From Gambelia wislizenii (taxonomy: Eukaryota > Chordata > Lepidosauria > Squamata > Crotaphytidae): a stretch of 64,000 nt of DNA. The stretch lies in contig JAUMIR010000001.1 in NCBI GenBank assembly GCA_030847615.1, positions 383,700,687 through 383,764,686 on the forward strand, written 5' to 3'. Below, piece after piece: positions 22,721 through 36,043 of this stretch. The position numbers and the translations under genes are program-made. The notes under the pieces were generated by a model. The model was not told where the DNA came from, did not search any database, and was given only the letters and a program-made list of their open reading frames with translations. Every line of letters begins with the position of its first letter. The first letter of the stretch is position 1.

Positions 22721-22944
22721 AAGGAAAACCCACAATGATTTCTCAGGGCAAGGGCCAAGAATCAAAATGGCATTAAAGTCTCAGTAGAAAGCAAGTTAGT
22801 CCAGATAATGGTACTGACAGAGACAAAGTCAGCGGCTCTAAGTCAAAGCAAAAGCAAGACACAGCAATAGAAGTGGAGAGAAGAGGAGAGGAAAGAGTAT
22901 CCTGGTTCCCCATCAGGCAGTTATAAGAAGATGTCTCCTCTCCT

Positions 22945-23035
22945 CCTCCTCTGGCTTTTCTTCGCAAACGAAGATTCAGGAAGGACACATCCTGTGCTTT
23001 CTGCAAGCGCGCTGATGACTAAAAAGGCCAATCCT
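22945..23035 (-). mobile_element. 3' tail of the I/Vingi-like LINE
   Basis: GGCTTTTCTTCGCAAACGAA through GATGACTAAAAAGGCCAAT matches the 3' end at 50124-50205 and the reverse complement of 27680-27765. Only the last 90 bp or so are present. Confidence 0.75.
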
Positions 23036-23912
23036 ACAGTGTGCAGAAACAGTAATGTCTGAACCAGTCCTGAGGCTTGTATTGCTAAGTGGCTGGAACA
23101 CCACCCAGACCTAAGCTGCTGGCATTTTGGGAGGCATTCTATTCTTAAGGAAGCCCTTGCTCTCAAGGAGTCCTCCCTAGTAGCTAAGCACTTTGCCTAG
23201 TAGCCCAAACCTGAGCCCATGAAGTCCAATATCATCATTCTTGTGCACTGGAGACAGGTCGTCTTCTATCTCAAAAGCTGAGCTGCCTCTGTTTAGATGA
23301 GAGAGTCTTCTAGTCTCCAGGATCTCACTGTTTCTGCAAGAATTCTCAAAGATTATAGACAGAGGTTTTGAGATATGGGTCATTCAGCCCTAGAGACCTG
23401 TGTTCATTTAAAGTAGCCAAGTGTTCCTGTACCATCACTTTGCCTCTCTTGGACTGCAGCCTCTATATTGCATCATTTATTCTATTTCCCTAAGGCTGAG
23501 CACTGTTTTCCTTTTGGGAGAAAAACAAGCCGGGATGAGCAGCTCTGCTTTCTCTTTGTCTCTTCTATCACTCATTAGGATGTGACAGGGCCTGTGAGGG
23601 TAGTGAGGAATTCATCATCCTCAGGTTCTTTTGAGCTCAAACACATCTTCACTGGATGAGTGAAGCACAGCCCATGACAAAGTATTTTCCTTCTAGGCTC
23701 ATCACTTTGCCTGCTATGAAAAAGGTGTTTTCTAACTGGCTCTGCCCTCCTGCCAACCATATTTTGAGAGTGGTCTGCAACACTTTCACAATTCCACATG
23801 TGCCCAAAGGCTCTTCTTAACGTATGGCTGGGTACCTATGGAGAAAGGCAGTGCTCCATGTTTCCTTGGTGCAGGCAAAGAGGCATTATCACTCATTCCA
23901 ATGGAACAACTG
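23036..23912. other. No gene seen
   Basis: Nothing recognised. Confidence 0.5.
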
Positions 23913-24295
23913 CATACCTTCCAACATTTCACAAATGAAAACTGGGACATATGTGGCCAAACAGCATAAGAGTGTTATCAAGATGGGAAAAGGTATTAAT
24001 GAATAAAAAAGACAACTTAGTAGGGGCTGTGGACTCAGACTCCTTTTGTCTGAGTCTACAGGGAAGGGCAAGATTCAGCCCCATCTCCTCCTATTCCCCC
24101 CCCCCACTAGTTAATTTACTGTAAACTGCTTTTCCCTTTGGACTTAGTTTGTAGCAACTGAAATAAGCTGAGGACAAAGGAGAAAAGTGGGAAGAGGAAG
24201 AAAAAACTGGGACATTTTAAAAGTAGCTGAAAAAGTGGGATGAGAGAGGATTAGTCAGGATTGTCCCTGTCAAATTGTGACAGTTGGTGGGTATG
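23913..24295. mobile_element. Dispersed repeat D, copy 2
   Basis: Ends CATACCTTCCAACATTTC and GTTGGTGGGTATG; same internal order as 14509-14885. Confidence 0.6.
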
Positions 24296-25525
24296 CAATT
24301 GGGTGACAAAGGCTCCCCTGATGCAGAATGAAGGGCCATCATGGAATCAGTAGACTACCATTATCCTCTAACAGCAATCCTATCTTTCAGGTCTGGACAT
24401 TCAAAGCTGTAAATGAAGATGTGGGCCACACTGCATATTGCAAGCATTTGGTAGTCACCTCATTAAGCTTATGCATGGCAGGTGATTTTTCTTAGCCCTT
24501 TTCTCATTTTTAAAAAAGCAAATACAAAAGGTTTAATTTTTGTTTTGTTCATCCATCGTACCTTTTAGCACTTTCATTTTTTACTGCATGTATACATGGC
24601 AGGCTGGCAGGCTGCTAAAACATGTTTTAACACTTCTATTCTCTATGAGTGAAGGAGACTGTCTAAATCATGGGTACAGTTTCCCCTCTCAGTACCAGTA
24701 TTTTTTTTAAATGGTTTCTTATGTAGACATCTGATGGCAATGTGGCACCATCTGTTCCATCTGTGAAAAGATGTTGATTAGTAACCTTCACACCTTTGAA
24801 TTATATTCCATAAGTGAGGCAGAAAAATGCTAACAAGCTGAACAATCTCTGTGGTTGCATGGGTGCCTGGATATACACATGGTACACTCTGGAAAGAGAA
24901 ACAGGCAGCTCCTCTTCTGAATCATGGTTGGCTAATTAATTCTGTAGGGATTTCAAACACACGTGCTGAACCTTTGGAAAAACAAATGCCTTTGATAACT
25001 GACTGAGAAGAGGATATTCAAACCATGTATAGGAAAGGAAAATCCATTGACTGTGCACAAAGAGAGAGCCACTAACTAGGGGCGGGTCTGGGCTGTATTA
25101 CATACTGTTCTTACCAGCTAGCAGACGACCTTTTCCAGAAGAAAATGGTAAACTGCTGAAAAATATGGTACACAGACACATAGATGGTGTCCAAGTCTAC
25201 TAGCTTTACTGGAGCATAATTAAAAATATATACAGAACTACAGAGAACCCTCTCTGTGGACTACATCAGGAGCAAAACCATTCTGGTATTGCATAGCCCC
25301 AAGTACAGCATTCAATAGACTACAGAGTCACAGAGTATGCTTAATAACATCCTGCTTACAGACTACACATTTCCCATAGAGATGACATTTTTTCAGACAG
25401 ATATGGCTTCTGTCTCAGGGTTCTGTTCCCAGGCCACTAAAGTATAACACAGTCCAGGTGCAACCTTACTTACTTTACAGCATGAATTTATCAGACTGCA
25501 TGTCCCATAATCCTGACATAAACAA
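24296..25525. other. No gene seen
   Basis: Nothing recognised. Confidence 0.5.
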
Positions 25526-25605
25526 ATATTGCCAAGAAAACCTTGTGATAGGTTTACCTACGGGTTGTCATATGTTGGAAATGACTTGAAGGCACACAAC
25601 AACAT
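25526..25605 (+). mobile_element. SINE 3' end
   Basis: TTGCCAAGAAAACCTTGTGA followed by GAAATGACTTGAAGGCACAC and AACAAC; the tail of the tRNA-type lizard SINE. Confidence 0.7.
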
Positions 25606-26737
25606 ATATTTCTTTAACAGACATTTATCTATCATGATAAGAAGTATATTTTCAATATAGCCTAGTTTATATTTAGAGAAGTGGTTCTCTCTTCCTCTCT
25701 GTTATCAGCATTCTGGTGGTATTTACCAGCCAGGAACAGTATCAGCAGTAAAATGGCTGTCAGAGGGAGTTAGGCCTGACCTCATTGGCTCTCAAAGACA
25801 GCTTGGTCTGACCAACTCCTCCTTGGTTTTATCTCCTCTCAGGAGTGATAGTTAACTGCCCTTGTTTTTCAACCAATGATAAGTAAGTTTTACTAACTCT
25901 ATTAATGTCATAAAGAGGTTTCCATCCAATTGAGAGGTGTTACTGCCCATCAAGGCCACTAAATAACCAATTCTCTCTTAAGTATCATTGACCATAATCT
26001 GTAAACAGATAATTGCATCAGCCATATTAAGGCCAATTATACCAATGCAGTAGGCCTTGTTTCCCCCCCCCCCCACTGTATACTCAGATCACCTGTTTAT
26101 TACTTTTTCTGTCAGACATTTTCTCTCAGCAACTTTGTTTTGGGTTAGGTGGATTAATGCCCAGAACTAGACAGTAAGCTTGTATTTCTTACACACAGAC
26201 ATCTGACTTTTTATTCTGTAAAGAAACCCTTTCCCTCCTTAATGAACAGTCTTTACAAAACACATATCAAAATAGTGTCCAGCCTGTAACATTACCCAAG
26301 TTTGCTCTTATTACCAAAAATTAATCCCCAGTGTAGCTAACATAGAAGCCTCTTTACCTCTTTCCAGCAGAACCACAATATTTTCCATGCCATCTGGGTT
26401 AAAGGAGACAGGGTCCCTTTAACTTAAAACGCTTTTCTCATTGGAAATAGACACCCATGGGATAGCTCTACTGAACTAATATTTGAGCGTTGCTAATGTA
26501 GATTTCCCACTAGAGCTTCCCAAAGAGCTGTCTGCTTTGATAGATCTTGGAATTTTCTTTTTCTTGACTTCATTTACTTGGCCTTGTTTTGCTGAACTTT
26601 GGATTTTACTCTGCTTTGCCTCACCTGACTCTGCTTTTGGAATCTGAACTTCTCATGTATGACCCACCTCCTGTCAGAACCTTCATAGTGTAATGGCCAT
26701 AGCTTGGAAAGGAACAGTCATTTACTATCTTCAGTGC
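25606..26737. other. No gene seen
   Basis: A C13 run lies near 26062. Nothing else recognised. Confidence 0.5.
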
Positions 26738-27770
26738 TAAGACTCTAAACTATCTAGTCTGTGAGCTGCTCTTCGCTGATGATGCTGCCTTTGTTGCCCA
26801 CACAGAAGCAGCTTTGCAGCACCTAACATCCTGTTTTGCAACAGCTGCAGAGCTGTTTGGGCTGGAAGTCAACCTGAAGAAAATGGAAGTTATTTATCAG
26901 CCTGCATCACAGGACGAACACCACCATCCCCACATTGCCGTCGGCAGCTCTGTGCTTAAGTCTGTTCAGCAGTTCACCTACCTGGGAAGCATCATCTCCT
27001 CAGATGCCAAGATTGACAAAGAGATAGATCACAGATTAGCAAAGGCACATAGCGCATTTGGAAGACTTTACAAAAGAGTCTAGAGTAATAAACACCTGAG
27101 ACGAAACACAAAAATCAGTGTGTATAGAGCCATTGTACTGTCTATTCTCCTTTATGGATCTGAAACATGGGTCACCTATCGCCACCACTTACGACTCCTC
27201 GAACGCTTCCACCAGCGCTGTTTACGCACAATCCTAAATATACACTGGACTGACTATGTGACGAATGTTGCTGTCCTTGAGCAAGCAAGGATCACCAGCA
27301 TTGTGGTCATGATGTTGAGAACACAGCTGCGCTGGGCACGGCACGTTTCTAGGATGGAGGACCACCGCCTCCCCAAAATAGTACTCTACGGTGAACTCGC
27401 CACAGGTCAGCGTAAGAGGGGTTCTCCAAAAAAGCGATACAAGGACTCCCTGAAACAACATCTCAGGCTCGACCAAATTGATCACCAACAATGGTCTGCC
27501 CTGGCCTCACATAGGGAGGCATGGAGACACACTATCCACAATGTTGCAGCCTTATTTGAGAACTCACGCTGAACAAGTCTTGAAGAGAAACGACAACGCA
27601 GAAAGAATCACAATCCAGAAACATCACCCAAGGAAACCTTCTTCTGTGCTTTCTGCAACCAGACTTGTCTATCTCGGATTGGCCTTTTTAGTCATCAGCG
27701 TGCTTGCAGAAAGCGCGGGATGAGTCCTTCCTGAATCTTCGTTCTCAAAGAAAAGCCAGAGAGAGAGAGC
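26738..27770 (+). mobile_element. I/Vingi-like LINE, 5'-truncated copy
   Basis: 3' third of the same LINE that lies at 50123-54088. It begins just before the RT active site (CELLFADDAAFVAH, FADD intact) and runs to the common 3' end near AAAGAAAAGCC followed by GAGAGA. Confidence 0.8.
26760..27723 (+). pseudogene. LINE ORF2 C-terminal half (RT end and zinc finger)
   Basis: One reading direction, about 320 codons. FADDAAFVAHTEAAL (RT palm), then NLKKMEVIYQPA and FTYLGSIISSDAKI, then an in-frame TAG at about 27080 (expected Trp), then ISVYRAIVLSILLYGSETW and RWARHVSRMEDHRLPK. The C-terminal CAFCNQTCLSRIGLFSHQRAC (about 27650-27712) is a C-x2-C-x12-H-x4-C finger. RT plus thumb plus C-terminal finger fits non-LTR elements of the I superfamily; the exact clade is not confirmed. 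Confidence 0.75.
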
Positions 27771-28004
27771 TTAATTCCTGACTCCTGTTGAAAATTCAGA
27801 ACTCTCTGTGTTGTCTGAAGGGGGAAATCTGGCATAATGTCAGATAACAAATCAGGATTGAGTCTGTTGCAAGTGTTCAGATTCCAGTGTCCCTTCATGT
27901 TTTACTTATTGTTTCAAATGTATATCCCACCTTTCATCCAACATGGAAAGGAAGGCATCTGACAACAAATTAGATTAAAGTACAGCTAAAGTCTTAATAA
28001 CTTC
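27771..28004. other. No gene seen
   Basis: Nothing recognised. Confidence 0.4.
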
Positions 28005-28233
28005 TGTTGTTGGTGGATGCTTCCAGGCTGACTCTGTCTTGTGGCAACCCTCACATAGGCTTTTGTGTTGTTGTTGTTTTTTGTAAGATTTATTCAAATA
28101 AGTTTGCCATTGCCTTCCTATCAGTTTGAGGGAGTGTGAGTTTTCCAAGGTTTCCATGGCTAAGCAGGAATCCAATATGTGGTCTCCCAAAGTCCTAGTA
28201 CAATACACAAAACACTACACCATGCTGGCTCTG
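28005..28233 (-). mobile_element. tRNA-type SINE
   Basis: Read on the minus strand: AGCCAGCATGGTGTAGTG head at about 28233, then TTAGCCATGGAAACC and GTTGCCACAAGACAGAGTC. Same class as the SINE at 6019-6466. Confidence 0.65.
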
Positions 28234-28605
28234 AAATACCAATATTTACTGATATTCTACATTGACTGCTTAATTATATCAGCATAACTAGGTAACATCT
28301 CCTGGCCAGCCCTGCCACAGCCCACGTTAACAGCCAGCGGTTGTATCATGCAAAGGAGGTCTGTTCAGCTTCCAGTCGAGGTGCAAGGAGGATGACATTT
28401 CCAAGCCCCTTCCACCAGCAAGAAAGGCTGTGACAATGACTTGCAAGAGGGGCCCTGCATCTGATTGTCTCAGCCTTGCTTAATGATAGGAAGGGGGAAG
28501 AAGCATTATCCTTCTTGTGCTGCAGTCAGAAACTAAATGGACTATCTTCACCCAATGTGGCTGCTGGCTCTTAAGGTGGGCTGGGGTGTCATTTACATAG
28601 TTTTA

Positions 28606-28908
28606 CAGTAAGACTATGTAGGAGATTTTTGGACGGCTAAAATCAGCCTCTTGCCGCACAAGCAGCCCCTGGAGCAGTAACGAGGCTGCTGCGCAGCAAG
28701 GGTCCATTTTGGACGATGACATTTCTGTGAGTAAAAAACAGCGCGGCCGCCTCCAATGCTGGCCACAACAGTCACGGACGATGCCGAGAGAGAAACGGCA
28801 TTGTCCAAAATGGATCCTTGCCACGCAGCAGCCTCGTTACTTTTCCGAGGGCTGCTTGCGTGGCAAGAGGCTGATTTTAGCCGTCCGAAAATCTCCGTAG
28901 TCTTACTG
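28606..28908. mobile_element. Hairpin MITE (about 300 bp palindrome)
   Basis: Arms CAGTAAGACTA...GGAGATTTTTGGACGG against reverse-complement CAGTAAGACTACGGAGATTT. If the element proper starts at GGAGATTTT (28621-28896) it has a GTA duplication on each side. The internal GGCTGCTGCGCAGCAAGGG and CATTTTGGACGATGAC match the MITE at 36526-36791. Overlapping open frames on both strands are palindrome shadows. Confidence 0.8.
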
Positions 28909-30139
28909 AATATGGAGCAGTTACGGATCCATAACTGCAAGACTGAATGCCACCCATTAAAAACAAACATTTATACTATAAGCACAAAGTTAAAACATAG
29001 TAAAAAATAAAATTAAAATAAAAGCACAGTACTCTATTAAATGGCCTTTCTGCCACAGTGAGGAGAGGGCTAAAGGCCTCAAAAGGTCCTTGCCTGCCAG
29101 CAGCAACAAAACAGAGAGGGAGCTAAACAGGCCTCCCATAGAAGGGAATTACACAACCTGGGAGAGCAAATGAGAAGGCTCTGTCCCATGTCTTTACCAC
29201 ACTTGCCTGTGACCGTGATAGAATTCTATGATAGAATTTAGGCTTGCAGTTCCAATTTTCTTCTGAGGAACACAAAAGTCAGGATTGCTTCATTTTGCTT
29301 CTGCCCCACTGCCTTTATATGCCCAATATATTATTCATTGTAAATTATTTCCTTCAATTCTGCCTGTAATCAGCATGACACCTGCAAAAGAAAAGGGGAT
29401 TTATTAATGGCCTCTACAGGTCTGAGTGAAGGGAGTGTCAGAGTGAAGAAAAATGGAACTCTTTGGCACCCTTCTGAGCAAGTTCCTCATGTAATCAGTG
29501 CAGCAAATCTCACAGGTAGCACACATAGTCATCTCAGGAGTAAAAATAGAGCTGTGGGTGTTAGTCATACATTTCTGTTATTACTGAAGGAAAGAGATAT
29601 TTCACTGGAGTCATCTTTTCAGGGATTATGTGAAATGACTTGTGGGAGGGATGTGACCTCAGTAAAGCTGCATCCCTAACAAGAACAAATTTCTACAGCT
29701 TTGGTGACTCGCAGTTGTGGGGCAGCTATTCATCATATCCTCATTTCCAGTCCTTCCCAACAGACAGATCTGTGGATGTTTCTTTGGAAAAGGTGCCTTT
29801 AACTAAAATAAAGACAGATATGCACACACACAACACCAACTCTTTCATAACATCTTTCTCTTGACAATATATACAAACCTAGAGAGCACTGTTGTTATCA
29901 CCCTTGCCTGATCAATTTCCAAATGTAGGTAGCAAATGTACATTGTGAATTATGAACTGATCTGCTTGGATTTCAAGTGCCATCTGGGGCAGAATAAGGA
30001 GAATGGTACTGATGATGTCCTGATTACTGAAAACCAGGCCAGTGTATAAACACATGAATGGTAATGAGAGGAAATGACAACCCTTCTGGATGCTAGTTAG
30101 ACAGAACAGGCTGGGAGAACTGACTGAAAAGATTTTTCA
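28909..30139. other. No gene seen
   Basis: About 29040-29210 reads like an old repeat body (GAGGAGAGGGCTAAAGGCC) that I cannot name. Otherwise nothing recognised. Confidence 0.45.
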
Positions 30140-30510
30140 GCACAATTTGTAGGCCCTGAGATGTTTTCTAGACGAAAATCAGGTACAGTATGTGTGGCCA
30201 ACATCAGAGTATGTTCAAGATGGCAAAAGTTTTTAAAGAGGAAGAACACACAAGCTAGGGGAGGAGGCTACAGCAGTTTGCTTTTGCCTTAGCCTACTGG
30301 GAAGGGCAATATTCCACCCTTTGCCCTGCTGAGTTAATTCAGTGCAAACTACTTTTGTACTTTGAATTCAGTTTGCAGTAACTGGAGTAAGGTGAAGATA
30401 AAGGGGGAAAGTGGAGGAGAAGAGAGAAGTGTTTTTAAAGCAGCTGAAAAAGGGACAGCAGAGGATTAACTGGGACTTTTCCTGAAAAACTGGGACACCT
30501 GGATGGTATA
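30140..30510. mobile_element. Dispersed repeat D, copy 3 (left end degraded)
   Basis: GAAGAACACACAAGCTAGGG, GCCTACTGGGAAGGGC and the right end GGACACCTGGATGGTAT match copies 1 and 2. Confidence 0.55.
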
Positions 30511-31763
30511 AACTTGGAACAGCACCATGGCAAAGTCACATCCCTCTAAGGAAGCCATCTAGCTGCAATAAGAAGGAATTCTCTTCTTACTGCTGCCAGT
30601 CAATATTCCACTTGTCAACCAGGAGGCGGATTTGGAGGAAAATGTTCAAATAAAGGTTGAACTGGCCAGGAACTAGAAACTGCTTTATTTTATACATATG
30701 TACAGCACAATCCTATAAAGTTCTTGGTCAGAAGAAAGTTCCATTTAATTCAGTTAAGCAATAAGGTGGTAAGTAGACGTAGGGCTGCTGCCTTAGGGAA
30801 TGTATATACCACCATTATTCTTTTTCTGAAAAATATCTTAAAGGGGATTGTTACTTTTCAACTTATACCCTAGCAGAAAAAATCTCACCACTCCAGGACT
30901 TATAAGGAGACTGGAACCCAACTGTTTCTAGGGAAACCTTCCATTCTTAACAGTAGTGGAAGATAGAAAACAGGCCTGCCCTCCTGGCGATAAGCAAGGA
31001 AGACATCCTTTGGAAGATATGCCATTCTTCTGGTTTAGGGTGTATATTTTCTATTTTCAGTAACAACAGGAGACAATTATCTATAAACTACATTCACAAA
31101 TATGTCACAAGTCCAGACACTACACAATCCCTGCCAGCTGTTTAAAGGAACACAGTTTGTGTCTAGAAGTATAATAAGGCTATATGTGGACTTTATCACC
31201 CCAGTCTGCTTTCCTGTCTCAATCTTGCTAGTTTAAAAATGGAAACATACTGGTTTTGCACCCTTTTTTATCACACCATTCTCCCATCTAGTGCTTTACC
31301 ATTGCTTTGGCAAGCCATGTTCCTGCAATGTGTCTTCCGCATCATCTCCATAACCCCAACTTCTGACCCCAGTATGCATGTGTGACTTTTTTAAAAAAAC
31401 TGTTTTTTTATAACACAATTGCAAAATTATAGCAATACACTTAAATAAAAATAAAATAAAATAAATGAAAACAGCCTGCTTGCAAAAGATGAAGGAGAGA
31501 GTCAGAGGGGGAAAGCAGCAGAATAACATGCACTCATACCACGTGACTGCCAGGGAATTGGAACTGCAGCAGGATGGACTTATTGCATGGAAATCACCAA
31601 CGGAAAAGGAGCATGATTGGGAGTCATTGATGGGTATTACACATCTGGGAATGCATGGAGGGTGAAGCAGCTACTTGACAGACACAGTATCGTGTGATAA
31701 GTATTGCCCAAAGATGTGAATATGCAGTAGAAATAGCACTATGCCACCCTCATGTGATAAAGT
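30511..31763. other. No gene seen
   Basis: Nothing recognised. Confidence 0.5.
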
Positions 31764-31930
31764 CTTGTGTGTGTGTGTGTCTTTGAGGCATCTGTTGAAC
31801 TTTGGTGACTCCATGAATTTCTTAGGGTTTTCTTAGGCAAAAAAAAAAATACTCAGAGGTGCTTTGCCATTGCCCTCCTCTGAAATATAGTTTACAGCAG
31901 CTGGTTTTCCCTCATTGTTACCCTAAATGG
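31764..31930 (-). mobile_element. SINE 3' body
   Basis: (GT)n, then GGTGACTCCATGAATTTC, TTAGGGTTTTCTTAGGC and TACTCAGAGGTGCTTTGCC. This is the reverse of the body that follows the 5S-like head at 44222-44438. The head is missing. Confidence 0.65.
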
Positions 31931-32944
31931 TTGGGGGTCTTAAGGACCCTCAAATATTGATAATAATTTGGGGAATTAATATACTCAGCTTGGCCATACG
32001 AGAGGGAGCAACAAAGCAGCACCTTTTAACCAGTATATACCGGTACATAAGAGGAAATGTTAAGGTAGATAGTACAATTATTTGATCTTTATTCAGGAAA
32101 TAATAAAACACCATTCACACATATATTTAGGCTTCAAGCATTCATACAAGGTTAGCAAATAAAGTAGGAAGGATTGGGATAGAGGAATAGAGTAAGGGGG
32201 TTGTTTTCGGCTGATACAACACCTGTCCTGTAGAGCAGAGATTCCTGCAGCAACGGAGTCTCAGAGTTGCACTCTGAGAGTCTATAAGCAAACTGGCAGT
32301 GTGGATGTAGGAGGAGGAGATGTAGACAATTTGGTGTTGTTTTGAAGGGGGTTTTATAGCCAATAATTTCCTTCAGGGAATGGAATTTAGAGTGAAAGAC
32401 AATGCTTCTTGGAAGTTCTCAAGTTAATACAATAGACACTCTGGATAGGCTAGTTATCCTTAATGTGTGGATATTTTGGAACTGAATAGAGGAAGCAACT
32501 CTCTTTGTTTGGGGGAAGGTAAAGCTAAGTAAGGCTATTGGTGACTATTGTCCTGATGATTGTATACTGCTTGCAGTATTAGAGGTAGTATGCTTATCAA
32601 TGCCAGCTGTTGGGGAAGATGAGTAGTAAGAATTGTACTCATGCCCTTCTGACATGCTCCTCATAGGCATTTTCTTGGCCACTGTGAGAACAGAATGGTG
32701 GTAGGCCTGTTATTAATGTGTAAAGCAGTACTCCCTCTGTCTATCTTCTTCATGGCACAGATAATCCTTCCCCTATCAGATAGCCTTCAAATCTGCTGGA
32801 CTTTAAAACTCCCATTGCCCCTAATCCCCATAGTCACAGTAATAAAAATGAATGCTAAAAGACTACTTTATCATCCAGTCATGTTCGGTGTATATAAGAG
32901 GTTGGTCTTAAAGTGATACTGTTACCCTCCCAGCTCATACACCT
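31931..32944. other. No gene seen
   Basis: Nothing recognised. Confidence 0.5.
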
Positions 32945-33139
32945 GAATTCCCCTGAAGTTGCCCGTGCTTAAAATATGGCACGGCCGCTTCCAAAGCTTA
33001 ATGGAAGTGACACTGATGATCTTGGAAGAGGGACGGCAGTGTCCGAAAATGACCCCCCACCGTGCAAGAGCGCCGTTCCTCTCCTGGGAGCTCATCCTGT
33101 GTTAAGCTCCATTTAGCACTGTCTGAAAATGTCAAAAGT
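32945..33139. mobile_element. Degraded hairpin-type MITE
   Basis: The right end GTCTGAAAATGTC matches the reverse of GACATTTTCAGAC ends elsewhere. The interior is CpG-rich (GGGACGGCAGTGTCCG). The left TIR was not found. Confidence 0.5.
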
Positions 33140-33418
33140 TACATATAGCACACAATATATACATACATATATATACAAACTAGCTTCCTTAGCTGTGTTA
33201 GAGGATGTTGTACCACCACCAGTGCTGAAGTAAGAATTCAGTGACTATTCCAGCTGGTTTCTGTGCATGGAATGCAGAGGGGATACCATTTGTTCTGCTC
33301 AGGCAGCAAAATATCTCAATCCAGCCCTGTGAACATGCAAACACCTGTTGCATATGCTGCTTCAGCTACTCATTCACAATGTAGTGAACTTAAAGATGCC
33401 ATATTCTCAGAGTTTCAA
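33140..33418. other. No gene seen
   Basis: (TA)-rich stretch at 33155-33175. Nothing else recognised. Confidence 0.4.
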
Positions 33419-33420
33419 TA

Positions 33421-33682
33421 CAGGCATCCCCATATCCACGGAACCAATATCCATGGTTTCAGTTATCCGAGGGACACAAAATAGAGGACACATGCCATAG
33501 AGTTGCATTGGACAATACCCAGAGAGGTGTCCTCTCTAGGAACCACTAGGTCCTCCAATGAAACTCTATGATAGTTTTTTACAGGAAGTCCTTTATTTTA
33601 ATTGGATTTGCTATTATCTACAGTTTCACTTAAACACAGTAAATCCAGGAACGTATCCCCTGAGGATACAAGGTGCAACCTG
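33421..33682. mobile_element. pogo-like MITE, TA target
   Basis: TIRs CAGGCATCCCCATATCC and (reverse complement) CAGGTTGCACCTTGTATCC, flanked by TA. 262 bp. Confidence 0.7.
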
Positions 33683-33684
33683 TA

Positions 33685-36043
33685 TTCTGATTTGAAATAT
33701 GAAGGGGTTAATATTGGCCTACCTCATGAATATACTATAAAGCATTATATAAAAACTTATTTAAAAATTGCTGTTGTTTCGTTACTCGTGATTACTAAAT
33801 TGAGATGATGTATCCTGATAATATCTATCCTTACTGATTGGAATCCTGTTTTGGGGACTGCTAGAAAAAAAAGTCTTCTCTTGTGTCTAGTGTAATATTG
33901 TTATTTATTTTATAGCTTGTTTTTCTACCAATATGTGACCCAAGGCCGCCAATACTGTAGGTTAAAACATGTATAGCACAAATGTATTTAAAAAGAAAGT
34001 TGTAAAGCTAGGCAAGCCTGGTTTCTGCCAGCCAATCACAACTCAGGGAATGTTGAGAAGTGGGGGACGCTACAGGGAAGAAAGGATACAGAACTGAGGG
34101 TTGTCTCTGACAGAAGGCAGATATGGGAAAGATGGCCTAGAGATAGGGATAAGATTGCAGGGAGATAGAGGGAAGATGGCATAGAGATAGGGAAAAGCTG
34201 TAAAAAAAGACAGGAAATTGTCATCTAAGGACACGTGGAGGGCTGTATGATTCTCACCTCTGCTATATGGGGACAACAATTTCCAAAAGCCCCATCTAGC
34301 ATAGCCATTTCTCCATACAGTGTTTGCAATGGTCTACTTGTTCTTTCTTCCACATATTCACACTGCTGAGCATTGTGAGGAGGAGAACAGCAGAAATACC
34401 CATTGTAACCTTTGTTAGACCTTGTTTAGGAATGAAGCTATCAGAAATAGACAAGCATATTCCAAAAACTCATTCCTTGTCATTGCTACCATCCCTGTTC
34501 CTTGGTATCATGTTCATCCAACTACTGATGTAGTCCATACAGTCCCATACATAAATATTTGACCTTATTACTAGCGTATTACTAAACTTTATCATTCAAT
34601 CCTCTGTTTTCTCTTTCCTCATATTGGCATAGCCTTTCCCCTGCTGAGTTTGTACTGTCATAGCAAATCTTACCAAACATGTGATTAGCAAAGCAGAGGG
34701 AAGTTAACATACAGCAGTACTTGTTAAGTTATTGTGTGACTCTACATTATTGGTGAGTCATACTCCTGGCAAGTTGTTGAGGCAAACAACTGTGTCATCA
34801 TGCCACAGTTTGGCCCTGAGTGAATCACACTGTCAACCTTTATGTCCTCAGTGAGTTTGCTCAGTTGTTTGGCATTCAGTGCTTGTGCAAGTACTCACTT
34901 CAGCCTTGGTCAGAGACCAGGTGGATAAAGTAAATTGATTCAGGTGATAGATACTCCTGCTGTGGAACTGAGAATTCTAATGAGAACCCATTTGGGGAAT
35001 AAAGGAGTGCTTCTTCATAGAAACATATTGGATAGAAGGTACTTAACCTCAGAATCACAGGATATTATGTTTTGTGTTTGATGTACTCATCCTTTTAAGA
35101 TTAGAACAGAATGTACAACCACTCCATACAAGAGGAACTCAATTAAGTAACTGCACTTTGTACTCAAAGCTTCTTCTGGTCTTGACCAGGTGACAGGAGT
35201 TTTTGGTGGTATGTTTGAAATTGGACAAGCCCTAGTCTAATACAAAGTGTACTGTTAGTTATTATCTGCAAATAAACCGGAGTAATGGAGTAATGAGGTT
35301 TTTAGATCTATTGGGTGAGGGCTGATAATAAATTCTCTCTGGAATTGACTTCAACCTATTAAGCAAGCTGGCTCCTGCCATCGTAGTTGTTAATTTGACA
35401 GGACTGTGTCACATTAAGTAGAACAAACATGTTTTCACCCACCCAGCCATCCAGAACGGACATGGCTGTTACTCTAACAACTGGATATTGATTGGAATCA
35501 TTCACCCTTTCTGACCCAGGGATGGTCTATGAAAGCAGAATCAAGGCTGATTAAGAAATGGGCATGGGTTTTCTGCACATGTTTCTAGTGCACATGTTGC
35601 CTATCAATCTCCAGCTATTTGACTACCTGTCATGTTAATGCTTTGAGCACTGGATCTGTCACTCCTCTCCCAAAGGGTAGACAAACCTCATTTATTCTGA
35701 ATTATTTATTTATTGCAAATATTCTTGTACCCATCTGGCCAGACAATACTGGCAAAGGTTCACTGCCCTACAGATCCAATAAACAGCTTACAATCAGCAG
35801 CTGTAATAAAATTTCAAAGTGATTGCAAGCATGGTCCCAACAGGAAGCTTTAATCAACCTATTAGAATGTATGAGAGATGTGTTTCTCACCTTAATCCAA
35901 GTGGGGTGGGATTTGAAAACCAGCTGGCAGTGAGAATAAATTTGTACAAGAAATAGGTGAGGGGGGGGAATGAAAGTCAAATTAATGGTTGTGGTCTGAA
36001 AATACAATGTGCTGCACTGATGTGTGGATCACAGTGAGAAAAA
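33685..36043. other. No gene seen
   Basis: Nothing recognised apart from small AT-rich tracts. Confidence 0.5.
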
